NCBI GenBank assembly: GCA_040754335.1 | Contig: JBFMCV010000002.1 | Coordinates: 186,001 to 250,000, forward strand | Direction: 5' to 3' | DNA: 64,000 nt | Source: Thermodesulfobacteriota bacterium | GTDB lineage: Bacteria > Desulfobacterota_D > UBA1144 > Nemesobacterales > UBA2774 | In this document: positions 42,361-52,038 of the stretch, piece after piece | Layout of the letters: each line of letters opens with the position of its first letter | How positions within the stretch are numbered: the first letter of the stretch is position 1 | The notes under the pieces: model-generated | What the model was told of the DNA's origin: nothing | Databases searched by the model: none | Seen by the model: only the letters and a program-made list of their open reading frames with translations | Made by a program: the position numbers and the translations under genes

Positions 42361-43686
42361 ATGCAGAAGCACCGGACTGCCGGTTCCGATATCGCCCCTG
42401 GAAAGGATCGCGGGGAGATAACCGAGGTCGTGGAGCATTGTTTCCGCCACGAATCGGGGAAGATCGTCTCCACGCTCACGAGGATATTCGGCGCAAGGCA
42501 CCTGAACCTCGCTGAGGACGTCGTCCAGGAGGCGCTCGCCAGAGCGCTTCAGACGTGGCCCTATTACGGCGTCCCCCGGAACCCTGCCGCATGGCTCACG
42601 CAGGTCTCGAAGAACCTGGCGCTCGATCTGATAAGGCGCGACAAGGTCTTCCGGAACAAGCAAACCGATATCGCCGTTCTCATGGAGAGCGCTCCGGCAT
42701 TTTCGGGAGGAGAGGACGCTGTGTCATTCAAGGACGAGATCAGGGACGACCGCTTGTGGATGATGTTCATGTGCTGTCACCCTTCTGTCCCTCGGGAAGC
42801 GCAGGTGGCGCTCGCGCTCAAGACCCTTTGCGGATTCAGCCCGGGAGAGATCGCGAAGGCGTTCCTGACGTCCGAGGCTGCGATCGCAAAGAGGCTTACG
42901 CGCGCGAAACGGAGGATACGCGATGCGTCTATCCCGTTCGAGCTGCCGGCCGGCGACGAGCTCAGGGAGCGTCTCGACGGCGTGCTCCACACTATTTACC
43001 TATTGTTCAACGAAGGATACAAGGCCTCCGGGGGCCATGAACTCATCAGAAAGGAGCTTTGCCATGAAGCGGTCCGCCTGTGCGCTTTACTCGCCGGGCA
43101 CCCGGTCGGCAACCGGCCTCACGTCCATGCGCTCCTCGCGCTGATGCTCCTCAACGCCGCGCGGCTCCCGGCGAGGATGAGCGCTGACGGGGACATCCTC
43201 CGGCTGAAAGAGCAGGACCGGTCGCTGTGGGACCAGGCCATGATAGCCAGGGGTTTATATCATCTCGTGCTGTCGACCGAGAGCGACGAGGCGAGCGTTT
43301 ATCACCTTCAGGCGGGCATCGCCGCCTGCCACGCTGCGGCAAGGGACTACAAATCGACTGACTGGCGGCGTATACTCCACTATTACGATCTCCTGACTGC
43401 GATCGACGATTCTCCCGTGGCGGCCCTCAACCGCTCGGTGGCGGTCGCCTATGTGCACGGTCCCCGTGCCGGGATCGAGGCGGTCGAGGCTATCCGCAAC
43501 CTCGATCATCTCGAATCTTATTATCTCCTCTACGCGGTCTTGGGCGAGTTCGAGGAGCGGCTCAATAACAGGAAGGCCGCGGCGGAATATTTCCGCAAAT
43601 CGCTCGAGCTCACGACGATAAAGTCGGAGCGCAAGTTCTTCATGAAAAAGATACGCGCGCTCGAGAGCGGCCGCAGCGGCGGCTGA
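42361..43686 (+). CDS. ECF42-like RNA polymerase sigma factor with TPR-type C-terminal extension
   Basis: 441 residues. Sigma region 2 (LAEDVVQEALARALQTWPYYG, PAAWLTQVSKNLALDLIRRD), region 4 (VALALKTLCGFSPGEIAKAF, SEAAIAKRLTRAKRRI), then about 230 extra residues of helical repeats (LHTIYLLFNEGYKAS..., LLTAIDDSPVAALNRSVAVA). ECF42 factors have this long extension and no anti-sigma factor gene. The DGPF partner is immediately upstream. Promoter C precedes the pair and matches elements A and B, so this protein is the likely regulator of all three. A TTG start at 42295 is possible but overlaps the DGPF gene. Confidence 0.92.
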   Translation: MQKHRTAGSDIAPGKDRGEITEVVEHCFRHESGKIVSTLTRIFGARHLNLAEDVVQEALARALQTWPYYGVPRNPAAWLTQVSKNLALDLIRRDKVFRNKQTDIAVLMESAPAFSGGEDAVSFKDEIRDDRLWMMFMCCHPSVPREAQVALALKTLCGFSPGEIAKAFLTSEAAIAKRLTRAKRRIRDASIPFELPAGDELRERLDGVLHTIYLLFNEGYKASGGHELIRKELCHEAVRLCALLAGHPVGNRPHVHALLALMLLNAARLPARMSADGDILRLKEQDRSLWDQAMIARGLYHLVLSTESDEASVYHLQAGIAACHAAARDYKSTDWRRILHYYDLLTAIDDSPVAALNRSVAVAYVHGPRAGIEAVEAIRNLDHLESYYLLYAVLGEFEERLNNRKAAAEYFRKSLELTTIKSERKFFMKKIRALESGRSGG

Positions 43687-43808
43687 TTTTCCCGCCGCAA
43701 CGAAATCCGTTTTGCCGGGCTCCGGCATCGGATCGCGTATTTAAATCATCTAACCTTTTTGATGTAAAATTAACCTCGCATCTTAAGCCGTACTGACAGG
43801 AGGATACT

Positions 43809-44897
43809 ATGGATTCCGATTTCTGGCCCGCGCAGACGAAAAAGCTCCGCGACATGACCGGTATAGATCATCCCATAATCCAGGCGCCTATGGCGGGCGG
43901 GCCGACTACGCCCGAGCTTGTCGCTGCCGTGTCGAACGCTGGGGGGCTGGGCTCCTTCCCGGGCGGATACCTTTCGCCCGATGAGATAGATTCCGCGATA
44001 GGGAAGATACGCTCGCTCACCGATAAACCTTTTGCCGTAAACCTGTTCGTACCCGAAAAATCGCGGCGAAAGAAGACGCCGCAAAGGGTGATGAAGAAGC
44101 TCGGGGAGATCGCGCGAGAGGTCGGCGCCGAGCTTCCGGTAGAGAACGAAATACAGGACTTCCCATTCGACGACCAGCTTGGTGTTATTCTCGACAACGA
44201 CGTGCCCGTATTCAGCTTCACGTTCGGAATTCCGAAGCGGAAGCACATCAAAGAGCTCCGGAGGAGAAAAGTCACGGTCATAGGGACGGCCACCTGTGTC
44301 GAAGAAGGGGCTATGCTCGAAGAGGCAGGCTGCAGCGCGGTGGTTGCGCAGGGGAGTGAGGCGGGAGCGCACAGGGGGACGTTCGCGAAGACGGAAAGCC
44401 TGCCCATGATCGGCGGAATATCGCTCGTGCCCCAATTGGCCGATAAAGTCGGCATACCCGTCATATGCTCGGGAGGCATAATGGACGGGCGGGGTATAGC
44501 GGCAGCGCTCGCCCTGGGCGCGTCCGCAGTGCAGATGGGTACAGCGTTCCTGAGCTGCGACGAAGCGGCTGTCCCTGCGCCGTGGCTCGAAGCGCTCGGG
44601 AATTCCCTCGATTCGAGCACGGTCGTGACGAGGGTGTATACAGGGAAATACGCGCGAGGCATAAGGAACCGTTTTTACGACGAGATGTCGGCACTCGAGG
44701 ACAAGCTCCCTGATTATCCGATCCAGAACTATCTCACGCGGCCTATAAGATCGGTGTCGCGATCTAAGGGCAATCCCGAATACATGTCCCTCTGGGCGGG
44801 GCAGGGCTCGCCCATGTCGAGGAGATGCCCGGCAGGAGAGCTCGTGCGTATGCTGGTCGAGGAATACAAGGAAACCTTCCGCCGCTTGAGAGGGTGA
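43809..44897 (+). CDS. Nitronate monooxygenase (2-nitropropane dioxygenase-like)
   Basis: 362 residues, FMN TIM-barrel. IIQAPMAGGPTTPELVAAVSNAGGLG at the start, then VVAQGSEAGAHRGTF with the catalytic His, and PVICSGGIMDGRGIAAALALGASAVQMGTAFL for phosphate binding, all typical. Oxidises alkyl nitronates. AGGAGG precedes the ATG. It follows the sigma factor by about 120 bp with no ECF element of its own. Confidence 0.92.
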   Translation: MDSDFWPAQTKKLRDMTGIDHPIIQAPMAGGPTTPELVAAVSNAGGLGSFPGGYLSPDEIDSAIGKIRSLTDKPFAVNLFVPEKSRRKKTPQRVMKKLGEIAREVGAELPVENEIQDFPFDDQLGVILDNDVPVFSFTFGIPKRKHIKELRRRKVTVIGTATCVEEGAMLEEAGCSAVVAQGSEAGAHRGTFAKTESLPMIGGISLVPQLADKVGIPVICSGGIMDGRGIAAALALGASAVQMGTAFLSCDEAAVPAPWLEALGNSLDSSTVVTRVYTGKYARGIRNRFYDEMSALEDKLPDYPIQNYLTRPIRSVSRSKGNPEYMSLWAGQGSPMSRRCPAGELVRMLVEEYKETFRRLRG

Positions 44898-45128
44898 TTT
44901 CAAATCGTTGCATACGCAACAACACTGATCTTAGGAAAATTTTTCCCTTCCGTATTCACTGCTCGGAGGTCGGTCTTGAAATCTCACTCCGTTAATATTA
45001 TTTGCATACACATAGATATTTTCAATCTCAGGGAATTTTTTCATAAGCGGAAATTTTTTGTTGTATCGTCCAAACCCGTATGTTATAACGGTTCCGTAGT
45101 TGAAAAATCCTTGACAGGGGGTGCTATC

Positions 45129-45509
45129 ATGGGTTTTTTAAGTAACTCAAATTTAAAGCAGTTCAGCTGCGGAGACGTTATTCCTGGGAGCAGCGGCATG
45201 CTCACGCTCGCCTTCGGCCCCGCCGCCGATCAGTTGAGCGGAGCGCCCGCGGGAAACGCGCAGTACCCGTTCTGGTTCGGCTGGTACCGCTGCAACATGG
45301 GCGAGGAATTAAAGCGGTGGAAGAATTCCGAAACCCATGTCGCTTACTTCGTGACGAAAGGGAGCTTCAAGATCCTGAGCGAAGGCGAGACCAAGACCAT
45401 AGGTCAGGGGACGTGGATAGGGTTCCCGCCCAAGACCGAGTACGAGGTGCACTGCATGGAGAACGGCTCGGAGCTCCTCTGGGTTTATTCTCCGCCCAAG
45501 GCGGGGTAG
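45129..45509 (+). CDS. Cupin-like protein
   Basis: 126 residues. An open frame extends upstream to 44976, but ATG 45129 gives the cleaner start. Cupin-type beta strands are seen around AYFVTKGSFKILSEGETKTIGQGTWIGFPPK. The usual His metal ligands are largely absent (EYEVHCMENGSELLW keeps one His), so a non-metal cupin is likely. A strong terminator follows. Confidence 0.6.
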   Translation: MGFLSNSNLKQFSCGDVIPGSSGMLTLAFGPAADQLSGAPAGNAQYPFWFGWYRCNMGEELKRWKNSETHVAYFVTKGSFKILSEGETKTIGQGTWIGFPPKTEYEVHCMENGSELLWVYSPPKAG

Positions 45510-45541
45510 TACCGGATTATTTTACAGATTGCCTGTTTTTT

Positions 45542-45585
45542 AGTCCGCCGCAGAGAGGATGGGCTCCCGCGGCGGACTTTTTTTA
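45542..45585 (+). terminator. Rho-independent terminator
   Basis: Stem AGTCCGCCGC / GCGGCGGACT, 10 bp without mismatch, loop of 17 nt, followed by a run of seven T. Ends the transcript carrying the cupin gene. Confidence 0.9.
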
Positions 45586-45625
45586 GATACCTTTCGTTCG
45601 CCGCATCTGCACGATCGCAGGTCTA

Positions 45626-46036
45626 TCACTCCTTGTCGGGACCGGCATCCTCATGACGCGGCAGACTGTCTGCGGTCTCGAACCACTTTATTCTGCTTTC
45701 CCTCCATATATGGTACTCGGGGCGGACGAGCGAAGGGTCGTCGAGGCTCGCGGTCGTGACGTCCACGGTTACGGGGCCTTCCGACCTCCTGAATACGAGC
45801 TGCGTGCCGCATCCGCGGCAGAACTCGCGCTGGCTCTGCGCCGACGAGCGGTAGACGGAGGGCGTCCCCTGCAGGTAAGAGAAAGAGCCGGCGGGGACTG
45901 TGAGCCATGCGACCACGGGCGCTCCCGAAGCGCGCCGGCATATCCTGCAGTGGCAGTACCCGGCGTCGATTATCTCGCCGCTTATTCTGTAACGGACCTC
46001 ACCGCACAGGCAGCCGCCTTCGAGCTGTCTCTTCAT
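45626..46036 (-). CDS. GFA-family zinc protein
   Basis: 136 residues. Cys sets GGCLCGEVRY, YCHCRICRR and FCRGCGTQLV bind zinc as in the GFA fold. Start at ATG 46036 (MKRQLEGG); a GTG at 46054 is in frame. Unlike most of the block it is on the minus strand, past the terminator. Confidence 0.87.
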   Translation of the reverse strand: MKRQLEGGCLCGEVRYRISGEIIDAGYCHCRICRRASGAPVVAWLTVPAGSFSYLQGTPSVYRSSAQSQREFCRGCGTQLVFRRSEGPVTVDVTTASLDDPSLVRPEYHIWRESRIKWFETADSLPRHEDAGPDKE

Positions 46037-46172
46037 GCTGTGATCTCGACTCACGGAGGATTTGACGACTTATCCAGAGTATATGCGCCGGGATCCGCGG
46101 TCAAGCATGCTATTAACCGGGCCCGGATTATAACTCACATGGCCGTAATACCCGGGACGCTGGAATCCCTAT

Positions 46173-46622
46173 CTAAAGTATCAGCTGTATTCCGAACTTC
46201 GGCGCTTCCTCTATGATTTTCCGTATGTGCTCCTCCGAGGGCGGCGGAGGGAACTTCGTATCATCGGTGACCGGCTCGCCTACGGCGTCGAAGAACTTCT
46301 CGAACCCCGAAGGGCTCACGATAACGAGCAGCCTTCCGGCTTCATCGGAATCGGACCTGAACGAATGACTTATCCCACGGGGGAGCGATATGAAATCGCC
46401 CGGCTCTGCGCGGAATTCCTCATCGCCGGAAAATATAGTGAACCTGCCCTTGAGCACGTAAAAAGCTTCGTCCTCGTTCCGGTGAATGTGAGGCGGCGGT
46501 CCCGGGTCTTTGGGCGGCACAAGAGCCTCGAACAGGGAATACGCACCTCCCGTGTCCTCTCCCGTGGCGAGGTATTTATAAACCGAACCCGCGACAGCTA
46601 CCGATTTCTTTATAGAACCCAT
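46173..46622 (-). CDS. Cupin-domain protein
   Basis: 149 residues. Cupin motif 1 PPPHIHRNEDEAFYVLKG (His, His, Glu) and motif 2 PGDFISLPRGISHSFRSDS (His) are complete, so a metal is likely bound. AAGGAG precedes the ATG. Paralogue of the gene at 46660, 37 bp upstream; the pair is a tandem duplication. Function unknown. Confidence 0.88.
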   Translation of the reverse strand: MGSIKKSVAVAGSVYKYLATGEDTGGAYSLFEALVPPKDPGPPPHIHRNEDEAFYVLKGRFTIFSGDEEFRAEPGDFISLPRGISHSFRSDSDEAGRLLVIVSPSGFEKFFDAVGEPVTDDTKFPPPPSEEHIRKIIEEAPKFGIQLIL

Positions 46623-46659
46623 ATGTTTTTCTCCTTGTCCTTATCAGTGCCCGGGAATC

Positions 46660-47115
46660 TCAGAGGAACATCTTTATCCCGAAGTTGGGCGCCTCCTCCA
46701 CGAGCCTCATGAGCTCTTCGTGTGATGGGGGAGACGGTAATTTAGTGTCGTCCTCGACGGGTATGCCCGTAGCGTCGTAGAACTTCTCGAATCCCGCCGG
46801 GCTCGAGAATACGAGCATCCTGCCTATCGTGTCTGATTCGTTCCTGAGCCAGTGCTTTCGTCCCCTCGGCAGGAACACGAAGTCGCCGGGCTCTGCGTTG
46901 AATTCGTTCTCATCGAGGGAAAACGTGAACCGGCCTTGTACGATGTAGAACGCGACGTCCTCGTTATTATGTATATGAGGCGGAGGGCCCAGGTCAAAGG
47001 GAGGGACGCTCACTTCGAAAAACGCATACGCCCCGTCCGTGTCTTCACCCTTCATGTAAAACTTGTAAAGTTGCCCCCCTAGCGAGAGGGCGCCGTACTT
47101 ATTCCGTAAATCCAT
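46660..47115 (-). CDS. Cupin-domain protein (tandem paralogue)
   Basis: 151 residues with PPPHIHNNEDVAFYIVQG and PGDFVFLPRGRKHWLRNES, and the same C-terminal layout (GFEKFYDATGIPVEDDTKLP, EEAPNFGI) as its neighbour. GGAG precedes the ATG. The two genes share one transcript. Confidence 0.88.
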   Translation of the reverse strand: MDLRNKYGALSLGGQLYKFYMKGEDTDGAYAFFEVSVPPFDLGPPPHIHNNEDVAFYIVQGRFTFSLDENEFNAEPGDFVFLPRGRKHWLRNESDTIGRMLVFSSPAGFEKFYDATGIPVEDDTKLPSPPSHEELMRLVEEAPNFGIKMFL

Positions 47116-47242
47116 GAACTGTTCTCCTGCTTCTCGATACGAATTAATTTACGATGATTTTACTAATTATTCTTGCTGTGGGAAGGAGTACAAAAGAGTT
47201 CCCCCGGCAGAACGCCACGCCATACGCATTAATTTCAGCAAA

Positions 47243-47260
47243 TTGTGCTATATGGCACAA
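47243..47260. promoter_or_regulatory. Inverted repeat upstream of the LPMO gene
   Basis: TTGTGC-TATATG-GCACAA, 6-bp arms, about 80 bp before the LPMO start in an AT-rich leader. A possible operator; the regulator is not known. Confidence 0.4.
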
Positions 47261-47341
47261 ATTGGCACGGAGATAAAAAACCGCTTTGTCCCCTTAATTT
47301 ATTGGTTAATCTCGTAAAAAAAAAAGAGAAAGGGGGCAGAC

Positions 47342-48568
47342 ATGCTGCATCTCAGCCGCTCGTTAATATTCCTCATCGTTGTCATCGTATTTTATTCGGC
47401 CCACGCTCAGAACGCCCGGGCTCACGGCTCCATGGAGACCCCTGTGAGCCGTATTTACAACTGTTATCTGGAAGGACCCGAAAACCCGAAATCGGCTGCA
47501 TGCGTCGCAGCTGTCGGAGCGGGGGGAAAGCAGGCGCTATACGACTGGAACGGCGTAAACCAGGCGAACGCGAACGATGACCACAAGGCGGTCGTGCCTG
47601 ACGGCGAGCTCTGCAGCGGGGGGAACGAGCTTTTCAAAGGCATGGAAATCGTGAGGGACGACTGGCATACGACGGTGATCTCGCCCGGTCCCGACGGGAA
47701 TTTCGAATTCGTATTCCTGGCGACCGCCCCGCACAAGACGAAATATTTCAGGTTCTTCGTCACGAAGGACGGATATGATCCGCTCGGCGCTTTAAAATGG
47801 TCGGACCTCGAAGCCGCTCCGTTCTGCACGGTGACGAGCGTCGAGCTCGTAAACGGGAGGTACAGGATGAAGTGCCCGCTGCCTGATAAATCTGGAAAGG
47901 GCCTGATATACGCCGTATGGCAGAGGGCCGACAGCCCGGAAGCGTTCTACACCTGCATGGACGTTGAGTTCTCAGGCGGCACGCCTGTCGCGTGGAGGTC
48001 TCTCGGCGAATTGAGGGCGCATCAGGACCTCGCTCCCGGCGATAAGGTTACGTTCCGCCTCTTCGACGCGCAGTCGGGGGACGCGGGCACGTATACGGTC
48101 GAGCTCGGGGAGGGCGAGGCGGGAGCCGGGGACTGGCCCTTCTTTCTCGCTGAAGAAGTGAACGGGAATTCCACGCTCGTGAAAATAGGCGTGCTCGGTC
48201 CCGACGGGAATATAACGCCCGTCCACAGCTCGCAGGAGAACTCCGTTTACGTTTCCTCGACGGCCGAATACTCCTTCCAGGTGGACATCGATATGGCGGA
48301 CAACGGGGGCGGGGACGGCGGAGAAGGCGGCGGAGACGGCGGGGGCGGATGCGACTGCGGATGCGAAGGGCACCCGGGAGGGGAAGCCGATTACGTCTAT
48401 CCGGACGGCCTGGGCAGTTATGAGGAGGGTACCGTAGTGCTCGGTTCAGACGGGGACCTGTATCGGTGCAGGCCGTTCCCGAACTCTGGCTGGTGCAACC
48501 AGAGCGAGCTATACTACGCGCCGGGGACGGGACTCGCGTGGGGGGACGCGTGGGTCAGGCTCGATTGA
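47342..48568 (+). CDS. Secreted AA10 lytic polysaccharide monooxygenase with GbpA-like and chitin-binding domains
   Basis: 408 residues. The signal peptide ends NARA-H, so mature His28 starts the copper histidine brace; the second brace residue is His109 in DDWHTT. The catalytic domain (about 28-205) ends AFYTCMDVEF. A GbpA domain-2-like part follows (WRSLGELRAHQDLAPGDKV...NSVYV). A Gly/Asp linker (GGGDGGEGGGDGGGG) leads to a CBM5/12-type domain (SYEEGTVVLGSDGDLYRCRP, PGTGLAWGDAWVRLD). Cleaves chitin or cellulose oxidatively, or serves as a colonisation adhesin like Vibrio GbpA. Confidence 0.88.
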   Translation: MLHLSRSLIFLIVVIVFYSAHAQNARAHGSMETPVSRIYNCYLEGPENPKSAACVAAVGAGGKQALYDWNGVNQANANDDHKAVVPDGELCSGGNELFKGMEIVRDDWHTTVISPGPDGNFEFVFLATAPHKTKYFRFFVTKDGYDPLGALKWSDLEAAPFCTVTSVELVNGRYRMKCPLPDKSGKGLIYAVWQRADSPEAFYTCMDVEFSGGTPVAWRSLGELRAHQDLAPGDKVTFRLFDAQSGDAGTYTVELGEGEAGAGDWPFFLAEEVNGNSTLVKIGVLGPDGNITPVHSSQENSVYVSSTAEYSFQVDIDMADNGGGDGGEGGGDGGGGCDCGCEGHPGGEADYVYPDGLGSYEEGTVVLGSDGDLYRCRPFPNSGWCNQSELYYAPGTGLAWGDAWVRLD

Positions 48569-48641
48569 ATAACGATGACTGCGTTATTGCTCCATGCCCG
48601 TGTACCGACTATCTGTTTAATCAGTCATAATATCTTCCCGA

Positions 48642-49604
48642 ATGTTTCTTCTGAAACTCCTGAGAGAACACAGGAAGGTTATTATTTCTTGCCGCAACAG
48701 CGGGTTCGGGGACAACCTGCTTGCGGCCGCCAATGCCTGGTATTACGCGAAAAACACGGGCAGGGCGCTCGTCATATACTGGTATCATTCACGCTACCTC
48801 GCCGATAAGAGCGAGAACGCCTTCTCTCATTTCTTTGAAATCCCCGCGAGCATCGAGGGCGTTCCCATAATAACCGCATCTCGCATTGACCGCTTGTCCG
48901 GCTTTCTCTTGTTGCACCTCCATTACCTGCTCCCGCGGCCTGACCCGCTTATGTACTTCTACAGGACGACGAGCAAGCTGGGCATACGTTCGGATTATCG
49001 TCTGACGCGGAGAATCCGTAAACGTTTCGACGAGACCGATGAAAGACTAAGGGCCATGGCCGATTTGAACCAGAGAGTCATCGTTACGCACGGCTGTTTC
49101 GTCCCGAACGAGAAACTCAGACCGTTCTTCGACGCGCTCTCGCTTAATGAGGCGTATCGAACCAGGGCGGATGCTTTTGCCGACGCGCATTTCAGGGAGA
49201 AGAAAGTCATTGGAGTGCATATAAGGTATTACAATCAAAACATGCTGCCTTCCGACCACACGAAATACTGGCTCGATCAGGTGAATGCACTCTCCGTGTG
49301 TCTGGATAAAATTCAGAAGGCGGCGGCCGGGCTCGAGGAACAGGAATACGTGGTTTTTCTATGCACTGATTCCCGTCTTGTCCATGATTTCATCTCAGGC
49401 TCCATAGGGAATGTAGTAGCGTATGAAAAGGAATTCGGCAGGGACAGCTCGAAAGAGATGCACGAGGAGCTGCCCGAAGAAACGGCGGCGGCTACCGTGA
49501 TCGAGATGTTCCTGCTCGCGAAGAGCGACGTGCTCGTGAGGTTCCCGCCCGGGTCGTGGTTCTCTCACTACGCGAGCCTGTACGCGAAAAACATTATAAC
49601 GTGA
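48642..49604 (+). CDS. NodZ/FUT8-like glycosyltransferase, probable fucosyltransferase
   Basis: 320 residues. RNSGFGDNLLAAANAWYYAK at the N-terminus and KKVIGVHIRYYNQN, then EYVVFLCTDSRLV near the C-terminus resemble the GT23 (NodZ) nucleotide-sugar site. The match is at motif level only. The GDP-fucose genes downstream (gmd, fcl) make fucose the likely donor sugar. Tandem paralogue at 49762. No signal peptide, so it acts in the cytosol on lipid or glycan precursors. No obvious ribosome site. Confidence 0.6.
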   Translation: MFLLKLLREHRKVIISCRNSGFGDNLLAAANAWYYAKNTGRALVIYWYHSRYLADKSENAFSHFFEIPASIEGVPIITASRIDRLSGFLLLHLHYLLPRPDPLMYFYRTTSKLGIRSDYRLTRRIRKRFDETDERLRAMADLNQRVIVTHGCFVPNEKLRPFFDALSLNEAYRTRADAFADAHFREKKVIGVHIRYYNQNMLPSDHTKYWLDQVNALSVCLDKIQKAAAGLEEQEYVVFLCTDSRLVHDFISGSIGNVVAYEKEFGRDSSKEMHEELPEETAAATVIEMFLLAKSDVLVRFPPGSWFSHYASLYAKNIIT

Positions 49605-49761
49605 TCCGCCAAACCCGGGCCCTGCGCCCGTCTGCACTATCGTCCCCGGAAGCGAGCGGACCGGGGAGAGACGCCATTGACAACAGGTATATAAGCGATA
49701 ACATTAGGGCTAATATCGTCAGCAATAGCCGGACAGGCATTAAACTTGACTCCGTGAATAT

Positions 49762-50730
49762 ATGTTTCTCCTCAGATTACTTTTCAAAAAAGGGAAATTT
49801 GTCATTACGCGGCGGAACAGCGGGTTTGGGGACAATTTAATATCGGCCGCGAATGTCTGGAGCTATGCGAAAAATACGGAACGTACCCTCGTCATTGCCT
49901 GGGTGCCTTCGAGGTACCTCACCGACAAATGCGAGAACGCCTTTAGCCATTTTTTCAGCGTCCCCGAAACTATCGGCGGGGTTCCGGTCATGGTCGAGGA
50001 TAGGGTCGATTGGCTGTCGGCATTCCTCATCAACTACTCCAATATATTCCTGCCCTTCCCGGACCCGCTCATATTTCTCTACGGATTGATACACAAGCTG
50101 GGATTTGATCCCAAACACAATTTGCTGACTAACAGAAGAAGCAAGCGGCAGGTGCCCATTGACAGGATAATCGTTAACTCGGAAGAGTCCGTATGGAAAG
50201 TATTCGTTACCAACGGAGGCCATTTTACCCCGTACGGTCATCTGAGGCCTTTCTTCGATGCGCTGCAATTAAAACCCGAGTTCAGGAAGGAAGTGGACGA
50301 CTTCGCAGGGAAACATTTCAGGAATAAAAAGGTGATAGGCGCGCATATACGTTACTACGGACAGAGCCTGCCCCATTCCGACCATACCGATTCATGGCTC
50401 GACGAAGCAGGCGCGCTTGCCTCATGTATTGACAAGATCAGGGAGGCCGCGGCGGGGCTCGAAGAATCGGAATATATAGTTTTTTTATGCACGGATTCCG
50501 GCATGGTCCAGGACCATATCAGCCGGTCTATCGGTAACGTGGTGACGTATGAAAAGGAATTCGGTAGTGACGGATCAAAGGAGCTCCACCATGAGCTCCC
50601 GGTCGAGACGGCTGCCGCTGCCGTAATAGAGATGTTCCTCCTTGCCAAAAGCGACGCCCTTGTGAGGTATCCGGCGTGGTCGTGGTTCTCTTATTACGCG
50701 AGCCTGTACGCGAAAGAAGTCATAACCTGA
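49762..50730 (+). CDS. NodZ/FUT8-like glycosyltransferase (tandem paralogue)
   Basis: 322 residues, sharing all conserved parts with 48642: RNSGFGDNLISAANVWSYAK, KKVIGAHIRYYGQS and EYIVFLCTDSGMV. The middle (about 90-165) diverges, as expected if the acceptor differs. Second gene of the fucosylation cluster. Confidence 0.6.
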   Translation: MFLLRLLFKKGKFVITRRNSGFGDNLISAANVWSYAKNTERTLVIAWVPSRYLTDKCENAFSHFFSVPETIGGVPVMVEDRVDWLSAFLINYSNIFLPFPDPLIFLYGLIHKLGFDPKHNLLTNRRSKRQVPIDRIIVNSEESVWKVFVTNGGHFTPYGHLRPFFDALQLKPEFRKEVDDFAGKHFRNKKVIGAHIRYYGQSLPHSDHTDSWLDEAGALASCIDKIREAAAGLEESEYIVFLCTDSGMVQDHISRSIGNVVTYEKEFGSDGSKELHHELPVETAAAAVIEMFLLAKSDALVRYPAWSWFSYYASLYAKEVIT

Positions 50731-50931
50731 CCTTACGACACGGACAGGGAGGCGGACAGGGAATTTCTCTCTGTCGGGGAAATTAACCGGTGGACACGGC
50801 TTGACGGATAAATTCATTTTTATATTATCCCGAGCTGTTGTTATAATTTGCTGTAATAATTAATGCCGCGGGTCGTGTGAGATTATCGCCGGGTTGTCGG
50901 TGACCTGAATCAGGCAATACCGGGGTTAACC

Positions 50932-51975
50932 ATGAAAAAGGCTCTTATAACGGGGATAACGGGACAGGACGGGTCGTACCTGGCGGAGTTCCTTTTGTCG
51001 AAGGGGTACGAGACGCACGGCCTCATCAGGCGGTCGAGCACTTTCAATACGGAGAGGATCGACCATATATACGTCGATCCGCACGTGACCGGCGCCAGGC
51101 TTTACCTGCACTACGGGGACCTGAGCGATTCGAGCAACCTCACGAACCTCATTTACAGCATCAGGCCCGACGAGATATACCACCTCGCCGCGCAAAGCCA
51201 CGTGCGCGTGAGCTTCGATATGCCCGAGTACAGTAACGATATAACGGGGCTCGGCACTGTGAGGATCCTCGAATCCATAAGGAGGAGCGGCATAAACTGC
51301 CGTTTCTACCAGGCGTCGAGCAGCGAGATGTTCGGGGCCTCACCCCCGCCGCAGAACGAGAACACCGAATTCCGTCCCAGGAGCCCCTACGCCTGCGGCA
51401 AGCTGATGGCGCACTGGACAGCCGTGAATTACCGGGACGGGTACGGCATCTTCGCCGTGGGAGGGATACTGTTTAACCACGAATCCCCGAGGAGGGGAGA
51501 GACTTTCGTCACGAGGAAGATCACGAAGGCGCTCGCGAATATACTCGCGGGCAAACAGGACGATCTCTACCTCGGGAACCTCGATCCCAAGCGCGACTGG
51601 GGCTACGCGCCCGAGTACGTACAGTCCATGTGGAAGATGCTCCAGCAGGATGCGCCACAGAGCTTCGTTATCGGGACCGGCGAGATGCATTCCGTAAGGG
51701 AATTCGTGGAGGAGGCCTTCTCGTACGCTGATCTCGACTGGAGCAAGTACGTGAAGACCGATCCCAACTATTACAGGCCGACGGAGGTCGAGAGCCTGCA
51801 GGCGGACTTCGGGAAGGCGAAGGAGGTCCTCGGCTGGAAGCCCGTGATAAGGTTCGGCGATCTCGTACGGATAATGGTCGACGCGGACATGAGGAAAGCG
51901 GGGCTAGAGCCGGTCGGGGAGGGGGACAGGATAATCAGGGAAAAATTCCCGGACAGGTGGTGGAAGAGGGATTGA
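50932..51975 (+). CDS. gmd: GDP-mannose 4,6-dehydratase
   Basis: 347 residues, short-chain dehydrogenase fold. [21 protein letters not shown] binds [18 protein letters not shown] and the active-site [12 protein letters not shown] (Tyr-x-x-x-Lys) with an upstream SSSEMFG identify it. Makes GDP-4-keto-6-deoxymannose for GDP-fucose. fcl follows 64 bp later. Confidence 0.95.
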   Translation: MKKALITGITGQDGSYLAEFLLSKGYETHGLIRRSSTFNTERIDHIYVDPHVTGARLYLHYGDLSDSSNLTNLIYSIRPDEIYHLAAQSHVRVSFDMPEYSNDITGLGTVRILESIRRSGINCRFYQASSSEMFGASPPPQNENTEFRPRSPYACGKLMAHWTAVNYRDGYGIFAVGGILFNHESPRRGETFVTRKITKALANILAGKQDDLYLGNLDPKRDWGYAPEYVQSMWKMLQQDAPQSFVIGTGEMHSVREFVEEAFSYADLDWSKYVKTDPNYYRPTEVESLQADFGKAKEVLGWKPVIRFGDLVRIMVDADMRKAGLEPVGEGDRIIREKFPDRWWKRD

Positions 51976-52038
51976 TCTGCGGGACGGGGGAGAGATTTTT
52001 CTCTCTTCGTATTTTATAATTCAGGACAGGTAAAGAAA

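Noticed and set aside
31000-47000. Integron cassette array
   Set aside because: The many small enzymes look cassette-like, but I found no integrase gene and no regular attC-type repeats between genes.
47250-47270. Possible sigma-54 promoter (TGGCAC...TTGGCA)
   Set aside because: GG and GC are 11 rather than 12 bp apart, which such promoters do not tolerate. The inverted repeat explains it better.
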